Below, piece by piece: positions 1-8,400 of a stretch of DNA of 64,000 nucleotides (its first letter is position 1; each line of letters begins with the position of its first letter). A program made the position numbers and the translations under genes. The stretch spans positions 1-64,000 of the forward strand of contig NZ_QHJQ01000004.1 of the NCBI RefSeq assembly GCF_003185655.1, read 5' to 3'. The notes under the pieces are model-generated. The model had not been told where the DNA came from and did not search any database. It saw only the letters and a program-made list of their open reading frames with translations. This DNA comes from Coraliomargarita sinensis (GTDB lineage: Bacteria > Verrucomicrobiota > Verrucomicrobiia > Opitutales > Coraliomargaritaceae).

Positions 1-69
1 CAAAGACGCGCATACGGCTTCAAAAACTTTGATAACTACCGACTCAGAGTCATCGCCCAGTGCGGTTAA
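1..69 (+). CDS. ISL3-like transposase, C-terminal end only (cut by window start)
   Basis: The first 22 codons are open in frame 1 and end in TAA at 67-69. The peptide contains AYGFKNFDNYRLRV. This resembles the conserved C-terminus of ISL3-family (IS204/IS1001-like) transposases, which end in a pattern like AFGFRNFxNFRxRI. The rest of the gene lies left of the window, so completeness cannot be judged. The tandem repeat just downstream (96-159) could contain the right terminal inverted repeat of the element. The family call is an inference from a very short peptide. Confidence 0.5.
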   Translation, partial: QRRAYGFKNFDNYRLRVIAQCG

Positions 70-95
70 ATATGAACCAAGAAAATAGAAAGGAA

Positions 96-159
96 ATGCT
101 CCGGTCCCCAAACTTTGGTGTAGACCCAGGCTTCAGTCCCCATACTTTGGTGTAGACCC
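96..159. repeat. Tandem 32-bp direct repeat, possible IS end
   Basis: Two adjacent 32-bp units (96-127 and 128-159) match at 28 of 32 positions. Their last 24 bases differ at one position and contain CTTTGGTGTAGACCC. Read from the outside, each unit starts GGGTCTACACCAAAG. The leading GG and the placement just after a transposase 3' end suggest a terminal inverted repeat of the insertion sequence, present twice. A small hairpin with CTTCGC/GCGAAG arms follows at 162-177, before the tRNA gene. Confidence 0.55.
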
Positions 160-179
160 TGCTTCGCTCCTGCGAAGGC

Positions 180-267
<88 letters not shown>

Positions 268-299
268 CGTGAACTGTGAAAATCACAGGGAAGATGTAG

Positions 300-327
300 G
301 TGATAGGGAGCAAAATAATGAATTCAA
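300..327 (-). promoter_or_regulatory. Putative sigma-70 promoter for tRNA-Leu
   Basis: On the minus strand TTGAAT (322-327) and TATCAC (300-305) are separated by 16 bp and lie 36 bp upstream of the tRNA 5' end. The match is moderate and rests only on consensus similarity. Confidence 0.35.
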
Positions 328-466
328 CATAAATATTCGAAAAATCTCATCTTATAAAAAAGCTGCTCCCAGTGCTTGTCAGGGACACTATTTTACCCTA
401 GCACAAAACATCCGTTAACCTTTTCTCACGTGCCCTTCTCTATGGGCTCGTTTCCAATAAATTATC

Positions 467-2218
467 ATGGCTGAAGAAACAGCATCTCCTTCATCCGGGG
501 CATCCAAGGATGCGCTCGACCTCAACTCACTCTCCGGACTCGATTTCGGGCCGGACTGGGCCGACGGAAAAGCGTCGAAATCCGCCAAGTCCAGAACTCC
601 GGGCGGAGAAGGGCCGCACAAGGGCAAAGGTAAACGAAGCAGTCCACATGCATCGCGCGACAGGCGCGCCGGTGGCCGTCCGCAGAGAGGACGAGCGGAT
701 CAAGGTCAAACGCGTGGTGGACAAGGCAAGCGTGGTTTTGGACGGGGAAATTCCCGTCCGGATTTCGAGCCTGTTGTAAAGGTCGACCTCTACCCACAAG
801 ACGAGGCTTTTGATGCCCTGGTCAAACGCCTCCGGGCAAGTGCGCGTACTTACCAGCTTTTTGAGATCGCGCATCTTCTGCTGGAAAAACCGGAGCGTTA
901 TGTTGTTGTGGTCACTCCGAAACCAAAACGCAACAGCGGTGAAGACGCCAAGCCCCTACTCTATTATTCGGTGCCGGGGCACCTCCCCTTTGAATCTGAA
1001 GAAGAGGCGATCAATTATGTACTCAAGGAGCATATTGATCAGTTCTTTGAAATTGAGGAAATTGAAGTCGATCCCCCATCCGGTAATTTCCAAATGGTAA
1101 ACCGCTGCGGTATTACCGGAGAACTCTTGGGGCCACCGAACTACCACCGCTATCAGGAATTCACTCAGCGTCACTACGCGGCCCGAATCAGCGGTATGTC
1201 TTTTGAGCGCTTCCAGTCAAAAATAGAGGCGAGCAAGGAGCAGGAGGATATTGATGCCTGGCTCGAATCGATGAAGAAAGGAGCCAGATATACGGTTAAG
1301 GAGCGCCAGGAAAATGAACCGGAGTCATTCGATACTCTCGAGGCGGCCCGCCATTTCCTCATTCACCACCGCAAAGATAAAGTTGTCGGTTCGGGAGAAA
1401 GCGTGCGGTTTGCCGGGCGCGACATCGAGCGCATGCCCAGAAGTAATATACGCCGCTCGGTGGAGACATACATCGAACAGCAAAAACACTTCCCCCTCGA
1501 TTCGGCCAATAACATTCGCGGCAGACTCCGCCGTCATAAATTCGCCGTCTATAAAAAAGGCAGCAAAGGCGTCTCTTACGTTTGTGCGGTTAAAAGAAAA
1601 TTTCGCGACAGTAAAACCGTGTTCACCGACTCGATAGGTGAGTTGATTGATTTTATCGAAAAGCACCCGGAGATTCCCGCATCAAAGCTTTCCAATGAAT
1701 ACATTGGTATCGATACGGAGAAACAAAAACCGGAAACCCTCAAGATGCAGGAGGCGGACCAAAAGGCCGCGAAAGAGACTGCAAATGAAGATGCCGCGGA
1801 GAGCGCAACCGAGCCGGACCAAACACCTGAGTCCGATGCGCCGGAAGCGAAGGAGGCCTCTACCCGGGCAACGCCCAAAGAGAGTTTGAGCGCCGACGAG
1901 CAAGAGAAGCTCAACCAACTCATGGTGGACCTCCGTTGGCTGATCACCGAAGGATATGTGACGGAATACGGCGATGGCCGCCTCTTTGCACCTCCGCCGC
2001 TTCCGGAACCCAAGAAGAAAACGGACGGGGAAAAAGCAAAGGTAAGTGAAAAGTCTTCTGAAGATCAGTCGGAAGAGCCTACAGTCGCTGAGACAAGTGA
2101 AGCGGAAAAGAAAAGCTCGGACATCGATACTTCTGCCTCGACTGATGCTCCGGCGAGCAACGAGCCCGACAAGAAGGAAGACAAACAAGAGCGCGGGGGC
2201 AGTGACTCAGTAAGCTGA
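467..2218 (+). CDS. Hypothetical protein with disordered basic N-terminus and acidic C-terminus
   Basis: A 583-residue protein that I do not recognise. Residues 1-98 are low complexity and rich in Lys, Arg, Gly and Ser (several RG/GR pairs), as in disordered nucleic-acid-binding tails. Residues about 100-420 look folded, starting FEPVVKVDLYP and containing CGITGELLGPPNYHRY at about 214-229. Residues about 425-583 are again low complexity, mainly Glu, Lys, Ala and Ser. No signal peptide, membrane segment or catalytic motif is visible. The layout suggests a cytoplasmic nucleic-acid- or ribosome-associated protein, but that is speculative. Its 3' end overlaps the convergent sugar transferase gene by 12 bp. 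No clear Shine-Dalgarno sequence precedes the ATG. Confidence 0.8.
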   Translation: MAEETASPSSGASKDALDLNSLSGLDFGPDWADGKASKSAKSRTPGGEGPHKGKGKRSSPHASRDRRAGGRPQRGRADQGQTRGGQGKRGFGRGNSRPDFEPVVKVDLYPQDEAFDALVKRLRASARTYQLFEIAHLLLEKPERYVVVVTPKPKRNSGEDAKPLLYYSVPGHLPFESEEEAINYVLKEHIDQFFEIEEIEVDPPSGNFQMVNRCGITGELLGPPNYHRYQEFTQRHYAARISGMSFERFQSKIEASKEQEDIDAWLESMKKGARYTVKERQENEPESFDTLEAARHFLIHHRKDKVVGSGESVRFAGRDIERMPRSNIRRSVETYIEQQKHFPLDSANNIRGRLRRHKFAVYKKGSKGVSYVCAVKRKFRDSKTVFTDSIGELIDFIEKHPEIPASKLSNEYIGIDTEKQKPETLKMQEADQKAAKETANEDAAESATEPDQTPESDAPEAKEASTRATPKESLSADEQEKLNQLMVDLRWLITEGYVTEYGDGRLFAPPPLPEPKKKTDGEKAKVSEKSSEDQSEEPTVAETSEAEKKSSDIDTSASTDAPASNEPDKKEDKQERGGSDSVS

Positions 2219-3625
2219 TTTTGGAGGTCGAAGTATCTGGACGGCCGTCTTAAACAAGATGAGCAGATCCAGCCAGATCGACCAACCGCGAATATATTGC
2301 AAGTCGTAGTGGACCCGCTCCTCGATAAGCCTGCGGTCGGTAATTTCGCCACGAAATCCTTTTGACTGAGCCAGGCCGGTAATGCCCGGTTTTACAAAAT
2401 GCCTTGTACGGTAAATATTTACCTGTTGGCTGAACTGGTCGTCGTGTTCCAATAAATGCGGGCGCGGTCCCACCGTACTCATTTGCCCAAGGAGCACATT
2501 GATGAATTGGGGAAACTCATCAATGCTGGTTTTGCGCATGATTTGACCGAAAGGAAAGATTCGATCATCCCCCTCCTTCGCTTGCTCCCCCTCACGGGTA
2601 CGATCCGTCCCCGCATCGCGCATGGAACGAAATTTGTAGATCTTAAAGCGCCGACCGCGTTGCCCTGAGCGTTCCTGCTTGAAAAAAAGTGGCCCGGGGG
2701 CTTGCCGCAATTGCATGCACTTCACCAGGAGACAGAGCAACGGCAAGACGAACAGAACGACCGGAAGTGAAACTACGATATCCAGAATACGCTTCATCGC
2801 CCGGTTAATCGGGTTTTCCAGTGGTTCCTCCTGTAGAGTGAAAAACGTGTGCCCCCCTAACTGCACAGGAAGAAGCTCCTGATCAAAATACTCTTCCCAG
2901 GGGTTAAAAATCAGGATCCGGCAACCGTGTTTCTCGCAGAGCTCAACCACGGGATCGATCCACCAGTCGGAATTACGTGTTTCCAGTAATACGATTTGAT
3001 CCACCTTGTAGGCTTCCATGATCAATTCCATGTCCATAAACTCACCAATGATCGGCATTTTGAGTTTAAGATCGGTGGCCATTTCGTAAGTAATCAGGCC
3101 AAGAATATCGATACCGAAAAACGGCTGGCGCTCGGCCCACTGCTCCAGTCGACGTGCCGACTTGGCGCTGCCTAGAAATATTGTTCGAACGGAATTCCGG
3201 CCGCGAAACGCAAAACCGGCGATCCAATCGGGAACATAGCGGTTAATGATAATTAAGCTGAACCAGGCCGACAATATATACGAACCCACGAAAATACGGC
3301 TGATCGCTTTATCTTTTGTCGTAAAGACGATCGCAAAGATCAGAAGCGCGATGATTGCGGTTTGGTAATTTGATTTTCTGACCGCTGTAACCCAGAGGAA
3401 AGACTGCATCGTGGTTTGTTGAATCTTCTCCTCCTTGAATGGATAAGATAGCAAACCTGCGATAAATACACCCAAGAGATAAAGATGGAGGTTTACCTGC
3501 CCTTCGCTAACTCGTTCGAGGACGAAGATACTGTAAAAATGCATCCCCGCAAAGAGAGCCATGATGAAAACCACGACGAACCCGTGGCTCAATAACCTTA
3601 ACCCTTGTGTGCGATTGCCGATCAT
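2207..3625 (-). CDS. Exopolysaccharide initiating sugar transferase (WbaP/WcaJ-type)
   Basis: A 472-residue polyprenyl glycosylphosphotransferase. Enzymes of this family move a sugar-1-phosphate from a nucleotide sugar to undecaprenyl phosphate at the inner membrane, the first step of exopolysaccharide or O-antigen repeat synthesis. Four N-terminal membrane segments (about 12-36, 46-62, 88-103, 111-129) are followed by a Rossmann-like middle region. The catalytic bacterial sugar transferase domain starts near 275 with its re-entrant hydrophobic helix. Family motifs are KIYKFRSM (348-355), TSIDEFPQ (386-393) and GPRP (406-409). It is divergent from the NusG-like gene and the glycosyltransferase cluster, and is the probable committed enzyme of that locus. 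The sugar (Gal, Glc or other) cannot be told from sequence. Confidence 0.92.
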   Translation of the reverse strand: MIGNRTQGLRLLSHGFVVVFIMALFAGMHFYSIFVLERVSEGQVNLHLYLLGVFIAGLLSYPFKEEKIQQTTMQSFLWVTAVRKSNYQTAIIALLIFAIVFTTKDKAISRIFVGSYILSAWFSLIIINRYVPDWIAGFAFRGRNSVRTIFLGSAKSARRLEQWAERQPFFGIDILGLITYEMATDLKLKMPIIGEFMDMELIMEAYKVDQIVLLETRNSDWWIDPVVELCEKHGCRILIFNPWEEYFDQELLPVQLGGHTFFTLQEEPLENPINRAMKRILDIVVSLPVVLFVLPLLCLLVKCMQLRQAPGPLFFKQERSGQRGRRFKIYKFRSMRDAGTDRTREGEQAKEGDDRIFPFGQIMRKTSIDEFPQFINVLLGQMSTVGPRPHLLEHDDQFSQQVNIYRTRHFVKPGITGLAQSKGFRGEITDRRLIEERVHYDLQYIRGWSIWLDLLILFKTAVQILRPPKSAY

Positions 3626-3759
3626 CCAGATCTGAAAAAAAGGCCCGGGACGGTTAAATCACAAGTAAATAAGGGTTTGATACGAGGGCCAGACCTGTTC
3701 GGGCCTGATATATTTACCGTTGAAAGAAACCGGGGCCTGAATAACTTGCACAATTCATT

Positions 3760-4302
3760 ATGGCCGCGATTAACAAAATAGATGTGCCAGGTGCCACATG
3801 CCACTGGCATTGCTTGCGGACGCAAACCAAGCGTGAGCACATTGCGGCCTCGATTCTCTCAAAAAACAAACGCGTGGAGGTATTTTGCCCAAGGATCAGC
3901 CAGGTCAAAAAAACCAGGGTGGGCAAAAAACGCTTCATTGAAGCGATGTTTCCGGGCTATATTTTTGCGAAGTTCAACTACAACGAGGAGCACCGTCTGA
4001 TCATGCACAGTCAGGGGGTGACCAGAATTGTTGAACAAGGTGGCCGTAGAGTTGTACCGGAACAGGTCATTATAGAGCTCAAAGAAGCTCTTCCCGAGGG
4101 CATTATCGCGGCACCCGACCCAAGCCTTGAAGAAGGTGCGGAAGTAGAGCTGGTCTCGGGATCGCTGAAAGGACTCAATGGGAAGGTCCTGGCCCAGCTA
4201 CCCTCAGGAGAGCGTGTACAGCTCCTGCTCGATTTCCTCGGACGGGAGGTTCAAATCGAGGCCAATGCTTCGGATATCATGCTGGCCCAGGACAAGCCTT
4301 AG
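3760..4302 (+). CDS. NusG/RfaH-like transcription antitermination factor
   Basis: A 180-residue NusG paralogue. The NGN domain covers about 14-110 and includes MFPGYIFA (63-70). A KOW domain follows at about 123-175 with VELVSGSLKGLNGKV. Specialised NusG paralogues (RfaH, UpxY, LoaP) bind RNA polymerase and let it read through long polysaccharide operons. Its place at the head of a 17-kb polysaccharide locus fits that role. An extended -10-like TGATATATT lies at 3706-3714, 46 bp before the ATG. The next gene follows after 15 bp, so the two are likely co-transcribed. The sequence cannot show which operon it controls; the genes downstream are the natural candidates. Confidence 0.9.
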   Translation: MAAINKIDVPGATCHWHCLRTQTKREHIAASILSKNKRVEVFCPRISQVKKTRVGKKRFIEAMFPGYIFAKFNYNEEHRLIMHSQGVTRIVEQGGRRVVPEQVIIELKEALPEGIIAAPDPSLEEGAEVELVSGSLKGLNGKVLAQLPSGERVQLLLDFLGREVQIEANASDIMLAQDKP

Positions 4303-4317
4303 CGGCTGCTCGGAACG

Positions 4318-5067
4318 ATGCAGAAAGACCTTCCGACAGTCCGTATTCTGGGCATCGAATTTTATAACGGCAGCCTCGAAGGCGCTCTCGAAGTGGCGCG
4401 TGTCGAAGGCGGCTTGATCCTGGCGCCCTCGGGCCCGGGCTTGGCTGATCTGGGCAAGAATCCGCATTATGACGCCGCCTTGAAGGAAGCAGATCTGAAC
4501 CTCATCGACAGCGGGTTTCTCGCCCTACTCTGGAATCGCCGGACCGGCCAGAAGTTGCAAAGACACTCGGGGTACAAGTTTATAAAAGCACTTACCGAGG
4601 ATAAGGACTTTAGAAATTCAGATGACCAGCTTTGGGTCATGCCGAGTTCCGACGAAGCGGCATCGGTCCAGAGTTATCTGGGTGTAGAAGAAAGACGATT
4701 GGATGATAAGCATTTCTATGTAGCTCCCTACTACGATAAAGCGGATATTAAAGATCTAAATCTTTTCAAGGCCATACGGCGCAAAAAGCCCAAATACATC
4801 ATTCTGGCAATTGCGGGAGGAAAGCAGGAAGTCCTCGGGCACTGGCTCCGCGAACAACTCGACTATAAGCCGGCCATTATATGTATTGGTGCGGCGATCG
4901 CCTTTCTTACCGGGCACCAAGCCAGCATCCCGTCCTGGGCGGACCGGATTTATATCGGCTGGCTTTTGCGTATTTTGAAAAACCCCAAAGTCTTTCTGCC
5001 ACGTTATTGGAAGGCACGTAAACTTAAGAGGCTTTTGTCAGAATACGGAACAGAATTTCCCGCATGA
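4318..5067 (+). CDS. WecG/TagA/CpsF family glycosyltransferase
   Basis: A 249-residue protein of the WecG/TagA/CpsF (GT26) family. These enzymes add N-acetylmannosaminuronate, N-acetylmannosamine or a related sugar to a lipid-linked intermediate on the cytoplasmic membrane face. Family features are LIDSG at 62-66 with a conserved Asp, a central segment KYIILAIAGGKQE, and the C-terminal pattern IGAAIAFLTGHQASIPSWADR followed by a basic amphipathic tail (ILKNPKVFLPRYWKARKLKR) that would bind membrane. It lies 15 bp after the NusG-like gene. It probably adds the second sugar after the WbaP-type enzyme, but donor and acceptor are unknown. Confidence 0.85.
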   Translation: MQKDLPTVRILGIEFYNGSLEGALEVARVEGGLILAPSGPGLADLGKNPHYDAALKEADLNLIDSGFLALLWNRRTGQKLQRHSGYKFIKALTEDKDFRNSDDQLWVMPSSDEAASVQSYLGVEERRLDDKHFYVAPYYDKADIKDLNLFKAIRRKKPKYIILAIAGGKQEVLGHWLREQLDYKPAIICIGAAIAFLTGHQASIPSWADRIYIGWLLRILKNPKVFLPRYWKARKLKRLLSEYGTEFPA

Positions 5068-5132
5068 CCAGAGCTCGGGACGGTCAAGACTTCAACGAGG
5101 CTTTTGAACCCCCGGTTCTGCCCTGCTCATGA

Positions 5133-5840
5133 CTAATTGGTTCTTCCAAAAAAAGACCTCAGGAGATAGAAAAAGAACGGAACGAGTACGGATTTGCGCT
5201 GGGCCTGCCTTGAATTGAGGAAGTCTGCCTCACCGTCATCGAGTTGAGCGAAGGCGAAATAACCACGAAAAACCCGGTGCATCAGGGCTTTAAAATAATC
5301 CCTGGGGAAATAAATCCCACTGACGGCCCGCTGTTCCAAATCCGTCAACTCCTGAACCGCTCTCGTTAACATCAGGTCCTCATCCGGTCCGTATTTCAAG
5401 ATAGGGGCATCGTCCAGAGCGTCGAGTGTCAGGATCGCCCCGCGGCTGAGTGCATAAACCGGGCCCCAGATAAATTGCTTACCGTTCCAGGTAATATTCC
5501 TACCGGAATGGTCGCCCCGGCAAAGCGCCTTCAGGAAACGTTCTGGTTGGTCGATGAAGACGTCATCGTCCAATTTTATGAAGTAATCGAAATCCTCACG
5601 CTGGCTCATGTAGCGGATCATGGCGCATGTCTTCTGATCCAGATATTGGTACCCGCCCGGGACTGGCAGCCTGACGGAACCTGAGTCAGCCCCCTCAAAG
5701 GTGTCCTGATAAAAGTAGAGGATTTCGCAGCTCTCTTCCAGCGTTCTGAGCCAGCCTCCCTGCATGCGCTCAAGTCGCGCTCGGTTGGCTTCACAGGTGT
5801 TGATGCCAACAACAATCCTAATATCGCGAAACTCGTCCAT
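5133..5840 (-). CDS. Beta-1,3-galactosyltransferase-like (GT31) protein
   Basis: A 235-residue GT-A type transferase resembling the galactosyltransferase/Fringe (GT31) family, which is most familiar from animals and plants. The visible order is RIVVGINTC near the N-terminus, the metal-binding DxD-type motif IKLDDDVFI (DDD at 91-93), the acceptor-loop-like GPVYALSRGA (126-135) and EDLMLTRAV (154-162), which matches the family's conserved E/D-V pair. There is no N-terminal membrane anchor, unlike Golgi homologues. It is encoded opposite to its neighbours, with 65 bp to the WecG-like gene (convergent) and a 197-bp divergent spacer to the main operon. Function in polysaccharide synthesis is inferred from location. 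Confidence 0.75.
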   Translation of the reverse strand: MDEFRDIRIVVGINTCEANRARLERMQGGWLRTLEESCEILYFYQDTFEGADSGSVRLPVPGGYQYLDQKTCAMIRYMSQREDFDYFIKLDDDVFIDQPERFLKALCRGDHSGRNITWNGKQFIWGPVYALSRGAILTLDALDDAPILKYGPDEDLMLTRAVQELTDLEQRAVSGIYFPRDYFKALMHRVFRGYFAFAQLDDGEADFLNSRQAQRKSVLVPFFFYLLRSFFGRTN

Positions 5841-6037
5841 TATCCCAGTCCTCTGGAGCTAGCGCAGAAGGCCGGCACCGGAACTCGATCCGAGGGGCGG
5901 CCCGGTGCGGCGCTTGTGTTCATCAAGGCCAACTTCTTTTACTTGCCGAATAACGGCTTTTTCAGGTATGAGCATAATAGATTACATGCACAATTACCGA
6001 TGACTTTTGGTAATGCGAGCAAATGTGAATTTTCTCT

Positions 6038-7294
6038 GTGACTACCAAAGCAAAAAATCCAAGCTGCCTCGTATCCCACCCGACTGCCAATAAGGTCTCA
6101 CGTTATGTTGCGGAAGCGCTTTACGATGCCAATTTACTCCATGGTTATCATAGCTGTCTCGCCGTAGGATTTGATTCGAAGAACCCGCTCTACCGTAAAT
6201 GCTTCGCTCAAAGGTCCATACACATACCTGACCGGCTCATACAGAGGAAGATTTTCCGGGAATCCGTTCGCTTGCTGAGCGCTAAGCTGGACTTATTCTC
6301 TTCTTTGCACAAACGGGAAACCGCTCCCTTTTCGATCTTCCGTATTTATCAGGCTCTCGACCATTCCGTCGCATCCTCGATCAGACAGAGCCGGGAGGGT
6401 GAACTGTCGGCGGTTTATGCATTTGAAGACGGAGCACTGGCATCATTCGAAGCTGCTGGAGAAAAAGGCATCAAGCGTATTTACGACATGCCGATCGCCT
6501 ATTGGGAAGCTGCGGCCAGATTATTAAACGAGGAAAAGGAACGCTATCCTGAGTGGTCTGTGACGATGCCGGGGCTGACGGACAGCCAGGAAAAGCTAGA
6601 GCGAAAAACGCGCGAGATCGAACTGGCGGATGCCGTCGTATGTCCGAGCCACTTTGTCATGGACTCGCTCCCCGAACAGATAAAAAGAACGAAAACGTGT
6701 GCCATTTCACACTTTGGCTGTCACCCCGACGATAAATGGACCGCGCGCAAAACACCTGAAAACGGGCCATTGCGCTTACTCTTCGTGGGCAGCCTGACCC
6801 AGCGTAAAGGATTGGCCGACATTTTTGAAGCGGTACGCCGGCTGAACTCCAGACAAATTGAATTGGTTGTGCTCGGATCCACCGTCGCTTCCATGGAGTT
6901 TTACCGCAATCAGGGAGTACCATTTACATATAAGTCACCCAGGTCGAATGAAGGAGTCCTCGAACTCATGAGTGCGTGTGATATCTTCATACTTCCTTCT
7001 ATCGTGGAAGGCCGTGCCCTTGTCCAACTGGAAGCGCTCGGCGTGGGGCTCCCACTGATCATTACACCCAATACAGGCGGTGAAGATCTGATTGCGGACG
7101 ACGGCAGCACTGGATTCTCCGTGCCAATACGGTCGCCGGAAGCAATTGCTGAAAAAATCGATTGGTTCCTGGGCAATCGTGATAAAATCGACGCAATGAA
7201 ATCCGCCTCAAAAAAACGGGCCCAGATGATCACCTGGCCCAAATATCAGCAGACTTTGTTGCAGGTCATCAAAACTATCTTGGGCGAGCCATGA
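6038..7294 (+). CDS. Glycosyltransferase family 4 protein
   Basis: A 418-residue GT-B fold glycosyltransferase with a GTG start. The C-terminal donor domain begins around 244 with LRLLFVGSLTQRKGL (nucleotide-sugar loop at 251-258). It carries the retaining GT4 Glu-x7-Glu motif in EGRALVQLE (324-332), then TPNTGGEDL. The N-terminal acceptor domain is divergent and contains YAFEDGALASFEAA. It opens the main + strand operon: the next start codon overlaps its stop as ATGA, and genes up to 13602 are joined by overlaps. It probably adds one sugar of the repeat unit, of unknown identity. The 197-bp upstream spacer must hold the operon promoter, but no convincing box was identified. Confidence 0.85.
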   Translation: MTTKAKNPSCLVSHPTANKVSRYVAEALYDANLLHGYHSCLAVGFDSKNPLYRKCFAQRSIHIPDRLIQRKIFRESVRLLSAKLDLFSSLHKRETAPFSIFRIYQALDHSVASSIRQSREGELSAVYAFEDGALASFEAAGEKGIKRIYDMPIAYWEAAARLLNEEKERYPEWSVTMPGLTDSQEKLERKTREIELADAVVCPSHFVMDSLPEQIKRTKTCAISHFGCHPDDKWTARKTPENGPLRLLFVGSLTQRKGLADIFEAVRRLNSRQIELVVLGSTVASMEFYRNQGVPFTYKSPRSNEGVLELMSACDIFILPSIVEGRALVQLEALGVGLPLIITPNTGGEDLIADDGSTGFSVPIRSPEAIAEKIDWFLGNRDKIDAMKSASKKRAQMITWPKYQQTLLQVIKTILGEP

Positions 7295-8400
7295 GTCGTG
7301 TGAAACGGATTGCATTTGTGTGCGGGCGCTTTGATGGCGGAGGTGTGAGTGATTATACACAGCGCTTGGCCCAAACACTCCATGGAATGGGCTGCGAATG
7401 CCTCTGCGTTTCGCTCAATGAGAAACAGGGCGAACAAGTGGCGGACAGGAACGGTGTCCGGATCGTTCGCTACAAGCGTGAGGCGGCACGCGATGCTATC
7501 GCTTATTTGAGAGAATGGAATCCGGATTGGATCAGTCTGCAGTTTGTGAGCTTTGCCTTTCACGAGAAGGGGCTTTTTCGCTACCTGATTCCCCTATTTC
7601 GCGAGTTGGGGCGGCGCTATAAGATTCACATCATGTTCCACGAGCTTTGGGTCCGGCCCGGTAAAGGCGCCCCGGCCAAGCATGTCCTGCTTGGCTGGCT
7701 ACAAAAGCGGCTCATTCTCGCCGCGTTGAGGACTTGGCAGCCGAACATAGTGCAGACAAGTAATCCACTCTATCGTTTTATGCTTGGGGATGCCGGCATT
7801 CAGGCGGATGAACTGCCCCTCTTCGGAAATATTCCAATCGTAAACACGGATGCTCCCCTGATTGAGCCGGAAAGATCAGAAAGTCTTCGAAGAATTCTCC
7901 TGCCCTTTAGCCAATCGAAGAACTGGAACATTCGTGCCACCATGGAGATTCTCAAACAGTGCGCCGACAATGCCGGGGTGACTTTGGAGATCATACAGGT
8001 CGGGCTGGATCGTGATGGCGAACGTCATTGGAAATTTATTAAAGAGTTTTGCAGAAGCGCGGGATGGCAGTTTCGCCAACTCGGCCCCTTGAAGGCGGAT
8101 GATTTGTCACGGTGTATGCTCACCGCTCACTTGGGGATGAACTCCATCCACAAAGAGATGGCGGGACGCAGTGGCGCGGTTGTCAGCATGCGAGAACATG
8201 GGTTGACGGTAATTTGCGCTGGCCCTCCCGCCTCAGAAAAAGAGTATCAGTTCAATGACCTGGACAACGGCACACTCAGCTTGTTCGAAGATACCGCCGC
8301 TTGTGTCGCAGAACTGAAAAAACCAAGCAAGAAGCCACCGGAGCCCAAACTGCCCCAAGTCGCCGAGCAATTTGTTAGAAGCCTGGAGAATCACACCTGA
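7291..8400 (+). CDS. GT-B type glycosyltransferase
   Basis: A 369-residue protein. The N-terminus AFVCGRFDGGGVSDYTQRLA has the glycine-rich loop and following helix typical of GT-B (GT4-like) enzymes. The donor half is diverged: it has RILLPFSQSKNW near 195, but no clear E-x7-E pair. SGAVVSMREHGLTVICAG (about 290-308) occupies the usual sugar-binding position. It could be a weakly conserved glycosyltransferase or a related polysaccharide-modifying protein. It overlaps the previous gene by 4 bp and the next by 1 bp, so translation is probably coupled. Confidence 0.7.
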   Translation: MSRVKRIAFVCGRFDGGGVSDYTQRLAQTLHGMGCECLCVSLNEKQGEQVADRNGVRIVRYKREAARDAIAYLREWNPDWISLQFVSFAFHEKGLFRYLIPLFRELGRRYKIHIMFHELWVRPGKGAPAKHVLLGWLQKRLILAALRTWQPNIVQTSNPLYRFMLGDAGIQADELPLFGNIPIVNTDAPLIEPERSESLRRILLPFSQSKNWNIRATMEILKQCADNAGVTLEIIQVGLDRDGERHWKFIKEFCRSAGWQFRQLGPLKADDLSRCMLTAHLGMNSIHKEMAGRSGAVVSMREHGLTVICAGPPASEKEYQFNDLDNGTLSLFEDTAACVAELKKPSKKPPEPKLPQVAEQFVRSLENHT

